This document shows, one piece after another, positions 1 to 10,079 of a DNA stretch of 64,000 nucleotides; within the stretch, counting starts at the first letter, position 1, and every line of letters begins with the position of its first letter. Position numbers and translations under genes: made by a program. This DNA is from Diaporthe sp. PMI_573 (Eukaryota > Ascomycota > Sordariomycetes > Diaporthales > Diaporthaceae). Where the stretch lies: assembly GCA_021399435.1 (NCBI GenBank), contig JAJTUP010000011.1, positions 186,001 to 250,000 of the forward strand, read 5' to 3'. The notes beneath the pieces are model-generated. The model saw only the letters and a program-made list of their open reading frames with translations. It was not told the origin of the DNA and did no database searches.

Positions 1-2138
1 ATTTTCTAAACATCATGATTCCTGAAAATGGAATGATTACAGAGGACATATCAGCCCTCTACCTCGACCAAAAGACGCAGAGCTTTCTCGCTTACGCCAA
101 CGTTATGGAGGACAAAGAGTCAACGAGGAACAGTTTGATGGACAAGTTCTTTCCAAAAGAGCTGGAGGCAAAACTGAGGGCATACTACAGAGAGTCAGAT
201 CTCAACGTATCGGGTATAAACGAGGACGAATTTGTACGCCCATTTACGGAAAGACGCAACCTCCTTAAAGCAGTAGGACATGATAAGGAGAAGAGACGTA
301 AGTCTGGTTTTTCCTGGGACGATCTCGGCTGCAATGACTGATTTGACACAGGGCAACTCGAGGCCAAATACCAGTTCGCGACTTTCCTAGATAACCTTAG
401 TGCATTTATCCGATCGAACTTCGAGTCCATTGTGGACTACGCAGAGGGACACGGCTTTGAGATACCGAATGAGCCCGGAGAGGAAGAAGCCTTGCTCTTG
501 GAAGGTGTCCAGCCGCCATCCACCTATACTGGTGCGTTCCCAGGCCAGAGGCGACCGAATGGAGCGGAGCTAGACTCTGGCTACGAAGCGACGGGTCTTG
601 CGTCGCTAATCGCCGAGAAGCTGGCGCCCATTGATGTTAACAGCTACGGGCAAGCCTCAACCGGAGCAGGAGACGGTTCGAACCTGCCACCCACACAATC
701 ACTGCCGACAGCGGTCCTGTATGAGAGAGCACGGCAGGCAGCTGTCGCCAAGACATCAACAGCACATGCTCGCAGGGAAGGCTTACACTCCACCAGGAGG
801 CCGTGGACGCCCGAAGAGGAGAAGGCATTAATGCAAGGTCTGGACATGGTCAAAGGGCCACACTGGAGCCAGATCCTGCAGTTGTTTGGGCTGAACGGGA
901 CACTCTCAGATATCCTGAAGGACCGCACCCAGGTGCAGCTGAAGGACAAGGCCCGCAACCTGAAGTTGTTCTTCCTCAAAACCAACTCCGAGATGCCGTA
1001 CTACCTGCAGTGTGTGACTGGGGAGCTCAAGACCCGGGCTCCAGGCCAGGCGGCGAGGAAGGAAGCAGAGGAGCAGGCACGCCAGGGATCCGCAAACCCG
1101 AGCGGTGGGATGCAGGGCAGTTATGCTCCTTCTTATCCGAATGGCACCACCGCCGCAACCCAAGGCCAGCCGGCAACTGCACCAGCTAGATTGAATCAGG
1201 CCACGCCGGGCTCGCAGTCTTCAACAGCAGGTGCGCCTGGCGGGCAACACTACCAACAACAACCGAGTTATCAACAGCAGCATCAACCGTATCAACAGAA
1301 CCATCAGCAGCAGCATCGGCCCCAGCAATTACAGCATGCTGCTCCTGCGCCCTCACACGCCACCCTCTCGCATCAAAAACAAGAAACCCCTGCATCTCGG
1401 CCCACGACTCAAGCGCCTCCTCATCACCAGAGCATCGCCCCCGCTCCGGTCCACCAGCAGAGACCGCTGCAGCAAGCAGGCACACCGACAAATCCTCAGT
1501 TCAATGCCAACCAGCGAAGACCAGCGCAACAAAACGCACAACCGATGTCCCACCAGCAACCTCAGCAGTATGCACAACCGCAGCCGCAGAGGCCGGCAGC
1601 AATGGCCTTGCCTCCGCGGCCCGGCTCAACTTCGGTGCCGCAAGTCCAAACACGGCCACCTGCTCCTGTCTCCGCACTCGCAGCGGTTTCACGACCTACT
1701 CCCGCAGGTGCAGCAGGACCACCAACGACCACCCCTACTCCAGTCCCGGGTCCTACCGCGGCATCGGGCCAACACCAGCCCCAGCTCCAAGGCCAGCCCC
1801 AAACCCAGAGCCCAACGCCCAAAGCCGTGCCAGCCACTATGCCCGCACCTCCCACACCCACCCCCTCACCGTTGACGCCTACTGTAGCATCATTAGCTGC
1901 CTCTCCTTCATTACCAGCCCAAAAACTGCCGGGACATCCGGTCACGTCCTTGCAACCCGCAGCCTCAACCGAAGCACCCAAGCAAACACAGCCGGGCGTT
2001 CCACCTCCAGAACAGACGGCTCAGATGGCACAACTGGCAGTGACAACCGATATGCCGCCAAGAGCTGGGGATGGAGGGCCCACGGAAGACGACGAACATC
2101 TGAAGAATTCTCTGCTGGCGGCGTTGAAAAATGCCTAA
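1..2138 (+). CDS. TRF/Tbf1-like telobox Myb DNA-binding protein (5' end cut by window edge)
   Basis: Exons <1-297 and 352-2138. The intron (298-351) has a GTAAGT donor, a TGACTGA branch site and a CACAG acceptor, and joins the two frames in phase. The frame is open to the left edge, so the ATG at 15 may be internal. A Myb-type domain lies at about 803-980 (starting WTPEEEKALMQGLDMVKG) and ends in the telobox-like motif VQLKDKARN, as in TRF1/TRF2, Taz1 and Tbf1. The helical N-terminal part (QKTQSFLAYANVMEDKESTR) fits the end of a TRF-homology dimerisation domain, inferred because most of it lies outside the window. From about 1090 onward the protein is a long Gln/Pro/Ala-rich, probably disordered tail with His-Gln runs at 1250-1330. 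Likely role: nuclear binding of TTAGGG-type repeats at telomeres or promoters. Family assignment is good; the exact orthologue (Tbf1 or Taz1 type) is uncertain. Confidence 0.8.
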
Positions 2139-3377
2139 CGATCGAGGCCAATAGCGTGGTCTTACCGGAATCTAGGCATGCACACAAATGGGGCGTCGCA
2201 ACGGCAAGCGATCATCGGGTGGGGAAAAGAAGAGACGAAGGCGAGACGAGGCCCAGAAAGAAGCCTCCTGTGGCAAACAAGCCCGGGCGATCCCATGATT
2301 CCATCTGTAATCTGTATTGGTACCACAGCCACCCAGCACGTTGTTTGCTCCCGATGATACCATGAAACCCAGTTCAGGATGTTTGATAGGCCTGGTCTGT
2401 ACAGCATATTGTATTGAATCGAGTTAGGATCTTTGACGCCGACAGGCTATGGACAGGATATTAATTGTGCACGAGGATAGCGGGCGCTCCGCGAAACAGA
2501 TGCGGTGCCGGCTGCTTGTATTCAACAACATTTACCAAGTCTTTCACCTTCCAAGTGTGCATTCGACTTGAACCGCGTTTGTGGAGAGCTTGGGCCGATG
2601 TTGCGTCTGAAAGCACCTTTACTTGCGCTGGTAATCCGGTTTCATCGATGTCGGCTTGACTTTGTGCGTCCCAGCAAGTTTGAGGACTCGGCCATTAACT
2701 ATCACCATTTGAGCCCTCTTGGCCACGATAAATGGCCGTCTGAATTCGCTGTACTCCAACGACGGTCCTTGAAGACTCCTCGGAACTATCCTCACAACCG
2801 GGCTAAACTCGATATCTGCCCGCCCGGCTGGAGGGCTCATCAAACTGCGGAAGCGGAGGTCTGGAGTAGGTGTTCAGGCAATGAAGCGAAACTCCGCTCC
2901 TGTCCAAGTGCGACCCAGGAAAGTCTTCCTTCATCACCCCCAAGGCCAAACCCCGTCAGCGGTCACTGTTTGGCATATTTCCCTACCGGTATGGGTTGAT
3001 CCGTTGCGTCAAAACGTCACAGTCTGAGAGCCTTTGTTGTTTTATGTTGTCTCGGGTCAGCCATCGTTTCCATACTGGCAGTTTGGTCCGCATTCTTGGC
3101 AAATATTTTCGGGCGAGTCTCAGCTTGGTTTTCTTGCAATCTGGTCCTATGGGTCACAGCCGCTGAGTCCCTTCAGTCTTGACGACTCAGCCATGTCCAT
3201 AAAAGGGTGAAGCTACAGCTCGTGGTTCACGGGCTCCCAAGCTCCCAACGACTCGTCATCGACGGAGGTCAGCTCCTAACACAGTCGCCCGGGAAGCGCC
3301 GTTCCCAAAACCGACCCAAAGAGTTGCTCATAGTCTTAAAGGAACTCGTCCTCACTACCAGGAAAAGAACGACAACA
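2139..3377. other. Intergenic, no gene recognised
   Basis: This is 1.2 kb between the telobox protein and the CxxH-repeat gene, both on the + strand. Open frames here (for example 2505-2999) have no family signature and biased, improbable composition. It presumably holds the 3' UTR of the first gene and the promoter and 5' UTR of the second. The frame of the next gene can be read back to 3207 but has no ATG before 3378. Confidence 0.6.
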
Positions 3378-5313
3378 ATGTGGGACATGATGCTCGTGGG
3401 CGGCGGGCCTTACGGTCGTCGGCACAGGAGAGGACACAGGCGTGGCAAGACGCATCATAAATGCCGCGCATGCCGAGAGCCCATTGGCAAGGTGACTGTC
3501 TACGGGAAGAGAGTCGACCTCCCGTACTGCCAGCGGCACCACTGTCAGAAAGTAGTAGGTTCGACGATTTGTCAAGAGCAGAGGAACGGGAGGAACCCAA
3601 ATTGGCAGTACTGTGACATGCGTGAGTCTCGCGCTGTCTTCTGGTGGGGAATCGATGACGACTGTGTGCTGATAGCGTCCAGATCTTCGGTGCCAGGCCA
3701 TGAGCCTTGATGGATTTAACTGCATGAAGAGCGTCAAGGACGGCAACCCGGAAAGGTTCAAGTACTGCAATGACCGTAAGTCCATCCTCAAAAGAGCACA
3801 CTGTCGTCTCCGTCCGGCTCTCCTGCCAGCGAGGCACTGTGGCTGATGGCCGCGACCGAGCACCAGACGGTTGTAAATACCCGCACTGCGAACATGGCAA
3901 GCACGAAGGCAGCAAGGGGTACTGTCCGCAGCACTGTTGCCTTGCGGCGCCGCACAATTCGTGTGACAAGCCGCGGCTGGTCGACGACGGGTCCTTCTTC
4001 TGCGAGACGCACACGTGCGAGGCGCAGACGTGCACGGCCGAGGTCGCCGGCAGGGGCGAGAGGGGGGATGCGAGCCGCAGCTGCGAGAGCCACCGGCGCT
4101 GCGCCAGGGATGGCTGCCCAGCGCGCTGCCATACGCGGGACACGGGCACGACGGTCAAGTGGTGTGGCCTACACTACTGCCACGAGCCGTCGTGCCAGAG
4201 CGACCGCGCGGCGGGCAACAGGCAGTACTGCAGGGAGCACATCTGCATGGAGCCCATGTGCGGGAATGGAAAGCTGGACATGGGGTCTGGGCGCTACTGC
4301 CTGGACCACCAGTGCAAGACGGACAGGTGTTTCGAGCGGAGAGACCAGAGGACCCCCGGGGCCGAGCATTGCGCGCTGCATGCCTGCTGGGTGGAACACT
4401 GTCCCAGGCCTGCCGCCGTGGGCAGGAACAGGTGTGACGATCATCGGTATTGTCGCGAACAGGGCTGCAAGGAGTACATCTTCATCGAGAAGGGGCCCGA
4501 AGGGGATATCAAGTATCCGACATGTGGAAACCGTGAGTCAGCTGTGCCCTCCTTCGTCACGAGCAAGCCAACAGTCTGACATGACCGGTGCCAGACCACA
4601 AGACGCAATGCCCCGCGACCAACCTGGGAGGCAACCGCTGCGGCAACCGTCTCGAAAGGGACCAGGCCTACTGCAAGGACCACTCGTGCGAGCTGGGCAG
4701 CTGCAGCAACCAGCGCAGCTTCGCTTCGGTGCAGTACTGCGAGGCGCACAAGTGCACCGTGGTGGGATGCCAGCAGCTGCGCAAGAACACAATCGCCGGA
4801 CTGGACATGGCGTCGGGCTCCCTGCGCGCCAGCCTGCTGCTCAGTGGAGGCGGCTTCTTCGGCGGCGACGGTGAAGGAGCGCCGTTCCTCATGTCGAGCT
4901 ACTGCGCGGCACACGCGTGTTCCAGGGGCGGCGGGTGTGGCGATCGGGTCGCCGCGCTGGGCAGGAGCTCGTTCTGCCCCCGGCATGAATGTTGCCATCG
5001 CGGGTGCTCCCAGGAGGCCACGCGGCAACCCCGAAGGAGGAGCTCGGACGGGGGCTATTGTGATCGTCACTATCAGAGGCGGAGGGCTGGCGGCAGCGGC
5101 GGAGGCTTGGCCGGTGGTCCGTTTGGTCCCGTGCCGATGCCGATGGGAATGCCTATGGGGTATCCTCCTTACTTTGGTGGTCAGGGGCACTACAGTAGTG
5201 ATTCGGACAGCGAGTCTGACTTTGGCAGGAGGCCACGGGGTCTGCCTTTCGGGGGTCTGCCTTTCGGGGGTCTGCCTTTCGGGGGTCTGCCTTTCGGGGG
5301 GCTGGCATTCTAA
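3378..5313 (+). CDS. Cys/His-repeat protein with about 17 CxxH motifs
   Basis: Exons 3378-3621, 3683-3775, 3867-4532 and 4595-5313; the three introns are 61, 91 and 62 bases, all phase 1. The start is the first ATG in frame (MWDMMLVGGG). Nearly the whole protein is a tandem repeat of about 25-40 residues with the core [YF]-C-x2-H-x(1-4)-C-x(3-6)-C, for example YCPQHCC, FCETHTC, YCREHIC, YCKDHSC and YCEAHKC; I count 17 C-x2-H motifs. The spacing suggests many small metal (zinc) sites, which is inference. Exon 2 encodes exactly one repeat unit. The C-terminus turns Gly/Pro/Met-rich and ends in four LPFGG copies. There is no signal peptide or membrane segment. I do not recognise a named family; function unknown. 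It is convergent with the methyltransferase gene, 242 bases apart. Confidence 0.82.
5238..5310 (+). repeat. 15-bp tandem repeat encoding LPFGG units
   Basis: The unit GGTCTGCCTTTCGGG occurs in about four nearly identical copies just before the stop codon of the CxxH-repeat gene. Each 15-bp unit keeps the frame and adds one LPFGG pentapeptide, so copy-number changes would alter length without frameshift. Confidence 0.9.
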
Positions 5314-5555
5314 GATGACTTACCGGTGCAATACTCATGTCTCTTGACTCCGATCCGCCTTGGAAAAAGACACATGCTGTCATTGTTGTTGGTTTGATGA
5401 TTTGTAAGTAGTTATAGTCAGCGTTCTAGGACAAGAGCATTGTGAATCAATATTCGTGCCCGAGATGCCATTAGGCTGCATGTGTAGGGTAGGGTACCTT
5501 TCCGTATTATTCACCTCCGAAGCGCTACTGTTGGTACTTGCCATCGCTCTTGGGG

Positions 5556-7463
5556 TCAACCATCTCCGCCTTGACTGATTCTCAGCTTTGTCTCTAGAGC
5601 TGCTGAAATGCCCTCCTCGAACGACTTACTCAACCTCTTTGTGACCTTTGCAGGAGTCTTTCCGGTACCAGTAGCGTGTCCAGCCTCTTCCATCAGAGCT
5701 CTCCGAGCCTTGCGCCGCTCTTGGCCATATTTTCTGCGTGAGTACAGCCTGTTTAACTGCTGACTTATAGACAGTTTCTCTTCCGCACTCCTCTCTGGTG
5801 CTTGAACATGAGGCCAGATCTCAGTGGCAGTGTAATTGTCAGAGTTGAGGATGTCTGGGTATTGATCTTCCAGGCATCGCACTATCCACTCTGCAATCGG
5901 CGGAGCAACAGCGTTCCCGACCTGTCGCCCTGCTTGATTGTCACTTCCCGAGAGCTCGAAGCCTTCGGGAAAGCCCTGGATTCTGAGCCCCTCTCGCAGA
6001 CTAAGCTGGCGGATGATCTCCGTACCATCTAGGCTGGGAACCTGATACCAGTTGCGCATCCTGGTGGTGATGCAGCCTGCGAATCCCGAGTGATGGTATA
6101 CTATATCATCAGAGATATACCTGGCCCGACCTTCAGTTACCATATAGCCGACCCTCCTAAGACCCTTTCCGCCCCTTAGTTTCCCAAGGTCTGAGACAAA
6201 CTTTGCACTTTTCCCATTCACAGTCCCTGGCACCCACACGCCGTTCTTCGATAGGGTGTATTGGCCTCGGTCCTCAAGCGGGTCAGGAGCGTCCAGAGAG
6301 TCGGTCAAGGCAAGATCGTGACGGCGGCTGGGTGGTTTTTTGACTATGGAAATGAGTGTTAATTGTCGATGAGCTGCGCATGAGCTGCAGTGCGAGAAGG
6401 CGACCTGTGTGTGTGTGCCATCTTCGTCGCAGATCTTCTCTCAGCTGTCCAAACGAGAATCGGGAACCGACACCGTCTTCTGACTGAACAACATGGTGGA
6501 AACGGAGCGCAGAACGGACTCACATTCAAAGGGCCCCGTGGCAAGATCTTTGCGCACTGCCAGTATGAACAATCGCTCTCTATTCTGTGCCAAGTTGAAA
6601 TCTACCGAGTTGTAGATATGCCATGACACATGGTATCCAAGCGCTTCGAATTCCTGATATAACACCTCCATGGTCCCGAATTCTTTGTTGGCGAAGGACT
6701 TCACATTCTCGAGGACCACGATGGGGTTCCGCAGGTAGATGAGCAACTTCATGATCTCGTACAGGAGATGCCCATACTTTTCGCAGTCCAGACCCTCTTT
6801 CTTTCCCTGGTTGCTGAAAGGCTGGCAGGGGAACCCTGCGAAAAGCAAGGTGGCTCTGGGGGGTGGGGACGACGAACGGCTCATGGTGGAAGATGATTCC
6901 GTGGTAGAGGCTTCTGTGTCTGTAACCTGCTCGATGCTGCGGCTGTCGACCTTTGAGATCCCCGGACCGCCTCTGCAGTGGTTGCTTTGGTAAGTCTCGA
7001 AGCTACAGGGGTTATTCTCATTCGCGTACACACAGGTGAGGCCTCGCTTGCGCGCCGCCACGCCGAAACCGCTGATGCCCGCGAAAAGTTCCATGAATGT
7101 AGGACCCTTGGTGGTCCTGCCCTCGGCCCGGGTGGAGAAGCCTCGTTCGGAAGAGCAGCCGTATGCTCCCCGTCGAGCGTCATGTACGGGGCTTTTCGTT
7201 GCGAGGGAGTGGCATATGAGCGAGCTCCAGCGGCTTCCCAGGCCCCGTCCGTGCTGAGGCCGCCCACTGCTTTCTAGGCATGACGGTCGGGTGTGCCAGA
7301 GGAGGGCTGTTGGCATGAGGCATGATGTTGAAGCGTGCAGGAAGCCAGATGTGGCGACACATGGTTCAGCGCACATGCTTGGTGTCTCTGGGTCGATGTG
7401 AGCACTGCCGGTCCGGGTATGAGCTGCAGATGGACCGTGACGCGTCCATCGCAACGAGACCAT
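5556..7463 (-). CDS. Bacterial-type DNA (cytosine-5) methyltransferase
   Basis: Exons 7463-6524 and 6343-5556; the 180-base intron (GTGAGT...CCATAG) restores frame between motifs VIII and IX. From the outermost ATG the protein is 575 residues. All C5-MTase hallmarks appear in order: motif I LFAGISGFG (about 126), catalytic PCQPFS (Cys about 213), ENV (about 252), QNRER (about 293), then a target-recognition region, motif IX RQLSLREGLRIQGFP (about 425) and motif X QVGNAVAPP (about 454). It should transfer methyl groups from SAM to cytosine C5 in DNA. The compact layout and motif wording resemble prokaryotic Dcm/HaeIII-type enzymes, not DIM-2, RID or DNMT5; no BAH, RFTS or helicase domain is present. 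A Ser/Thr-rich insert (about 183-203) precedes the catalytic loop. The first 120 residues look unconserved, so the true start is uncertain (ATG at 7094 is the innermost option). Horizontal origin is inferred. Confidence 0.85.
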
Positions 7464-7914
7464 CTCATTGTCTTCCTGTCTGGCTTGTGTGGTGTCTTAG
7501 AGCCTGGCCGAAAGTCTTGGTAGTACTTTCGATGCTATCGACCGCAAATGTATGCTGAGCGTGATGAAAACGTCCACAGAATGGCCGGTTTCTGCTATAC
7601 ATGCCGCAATATCTGCAAGAGATATAGGCTATCATGTCAAATGAGTATTGTGGCGTCATTATTGTGCACCCAGACAAGAAGTTGGGAAGTTGGCCCGCAG
7701 CAGGGCCAGGTGGGGCGTCATCCATGGATGCAGCAGCTAACCGTTCTGGGCATCCTCACCATCGCGGAGGGAGCGAGGGAATCGGACAGTGAGGGAATCA
7801 ACATGATATTTTGCCAGGATTGTATATGATACCCAGTGGCCCAATAGATATTTATACAGAATGTGTGTATATAAGTCGGAATAATTGCAGGTAAATAGAA
7901 GATAAAGATGCCCC
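7464..7914. other. Intergenic, no gene recognised
   Basis: This lies between the methyltransferase start and the stop of the next minus-strand gene. It should contain the methyltransferase promoter and the 3' UTR of the membrane protein. No convincing coding sequence or structured RNA was seen. Confidence 0.5.
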
Positions 7915-10079
7915 TCACAGGCTTGGCGGCGGCCTCTGAGGGCCCTCGTTGCGCGAACGCACGCCATCCTTGACGTGTTGAAGAGACCTCCTCACAGACC
8001 CGTGCGTTTCTGCTCGTTTTCCACAGGTTCTGCTCGTGCCGCCCCTGGCAGGCCTGGACAGCGAGCATGTGTCGCTCGCACTGCTCCGGTCCGCTTCCTC
8101 AAGCGTCTTGACGGCTGCTGCTGCTCCCTTGCCCTTGTCCACTTGGCCACAACGCTCATTCGCCCCCGAGCTGGTGCCACTGCTCTCCGACTTGACGTTC
8201 CAAGCTGCGACCATCGCTTGAGCCTGATCACTGTCGATGCCATCCTCTTCTGCTGACCTCGAAGCTGACCCACTTCCTCCCACCGCCCGGCCCGCTCCCG
8301 AGGGGCCTCCTTTGCTAGAGCGCCTCTCGATCTCCAGTAGATTTCGGTGGTGTGCGAAACGCAGCTCCTTGTCGTCATCGTCGCTCAGCATTCCAATCAA
8401 GGATTGACCACTGGCCGGCGCTTGGAGATTGGATGGCCGTAACCACTCAGGTGGTGCCTGTGCAGACGTGGTGTTTCTGCGGGACCTTGCGCTCGGGTGG
8501 CTGTTATCGACGGCATATTCTACGTTGGATATGACGAGAGGTGGCGGTACCACTTCAGTCTGGTCCTGTAGAGTTATCCAGTGGATCACAGCCGATGAAT
8601 AGATGACTGCGAAAATTGTACATCAGCTCCTGGTCTTTGATCCTGGCGTTAACCCCGTCGAATAGTATGAAACAACTCACTGTCGCAATTGCAACTCAAC
8701 ATACAGATCCACATGGGCTCGCCATGGATCACAGCAAGGACAGATGCGTTCCTGGGTATGAATTTCAGTTGTGGTCCCAAGATGAAAACCCTTTATACTG
8801 GCAGGAGGGGGGCTAGGTAACGATGTCCGTCACTGACACAGTAGCGGCTGCGAGAAGGCAAGCCAGCCCGACCAAGAATCGTATCGTACTTCGGCGGACC
8901 ATCGGTCTCGGCGCAGAGTGTCGGAGGGAAAACCAGTCTGAAAAACTGTCAGCCACCTTGTATGCTGGAATACCCCATCTATGATCATCTGTTGAGGAGG
9001 CTTACTACAGAGGGGCTTCAAGAACAGTGTTGAAAGGTAGACCTTTGATGTAAATTAGCACCTATGCTGACCTGGTCATCATGTGAAAGTCGGAGCGTCT
9101 CACCTTGGCGCCGATATCCCATAATATGATACCAATGAGCGCTTCCAATTTCCCGTTGACAATGCAAACACCAGACTCGACGGCCGTGAAGCGACTGGGT
9201 CACGGTTTGGTAAGCGGATCATCAGCGGAGACTGAGAGCTTCAAAAGGTTCGTACATACTGCAAGAACTCAAAGACAAGGATGAGAATGTAGAATGCTAG
9301 CATTGTAAGCGAGATGGGACAATCTCCCAAGAACATGCGGAGGACAAACCAGACATTGCCATCATGTTGAGGAGCCACGACTTGGAGTCGAGGCGCGGCT
9401 TTGGGCGCCCATTAAGTATACACTATCGGTTGAATTAGCATGATGTCAGGATCCTGAGATGAAGCCATGCACAAAATCCGAGTGGCGTACCGCTTTCTCA
9501 ACCAGGAAGAAATATATAATCTGTGGCTTGAGTCAGCGTGAATGAAATAGTTTGCGGCATAAAAACGAGACAAACCAACTAGTGCAATATGTCAGCAGAG
9601 AACAGCTCGAGGCGCGGGGCCCTTGGAAAATGGCAACGACATACTTTGGTACTAAGGTATATAGTGAGGCAGACTATGTCGGTGGTTTTGCACCGGGAAG
9701 CAGTCATCTGCGTGTTGGCGAGGCCAAACCTCAGGACCGAAGAAATGACGACAAAGAAAAACGAGTCCAGATAGATCAAGGTGACCACTGCAGCGGGCGT
9801 CAGCTTCAACAGACCTCCTCCGGCCTCTCGTGCCACCGAGGCAATCCGTATGAGGACCAATCTTACGCCATGTCGCCAGCGGTTGTGGCCTCCATGAACA
9901 TGTTGCTGACCAAAGTTGCGCTGCACGACAACTTTTGTTAGCATGTTGGTGTCTCGCGTCCAGTATCGCTCACTCCCGACAGACTGACTTAGAAATGATG
10001 AGAAGAGGCAGACGGATGCCATGGCCAACCCCACGCCGAAGATCTTTGCCGCTTGCGGCTCCTCTTGCTGCACTATCAT
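7915..10079 (-). CDS. Seven-helix fungal integral membrane protein, 11 exons
   Basis: Exons (minus strand): 10079-9974, 9920-9867, 9787-9645, 9520-9491, 9422-9350, 9296-9260, 9194-9104, 9042-9006, 8937-8838, 8751-8681, 8606-7915; 477 residues. Every junction keeps phase and has GT-AG ends, several with clear branch sites. Membrane-helix text: KIFGVGLAMASVCLFSSF, LVTLIYLDSFFFVVISSVL, CLTIYLSTKIIYFFLVEKA, AFYILILVFEFL, LEALIGIILWDIG...YLSTLFLKPL, IRFLVGLACLLAAATV and DIIYSSAVIHWITL. Conserved-looking loops include GRPKPRLDSKSW, ESGVCIV and HGEPMWICMLSCNCD, a pattern I associate with an uncharacterised fungal 7-TM family. The last 200 residues are a hydrophilic Ser/Gly-rich cytoplasmic-type tail. 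A receptor role is possible but unproven. ATG 10079 is the first in the opening frame. Two exons are only 30 and 37 bases, easily missed by gene finders. Confidence 0.8.

Noticed and set aside
3846..4874. Alternative + frame (342 codons) overlapping the CxxH-repeat gene
   Set aside because: Arg/Ala/Gly-biased shadow; the chosen frame keeps the repeat across three phase-consistent introns.
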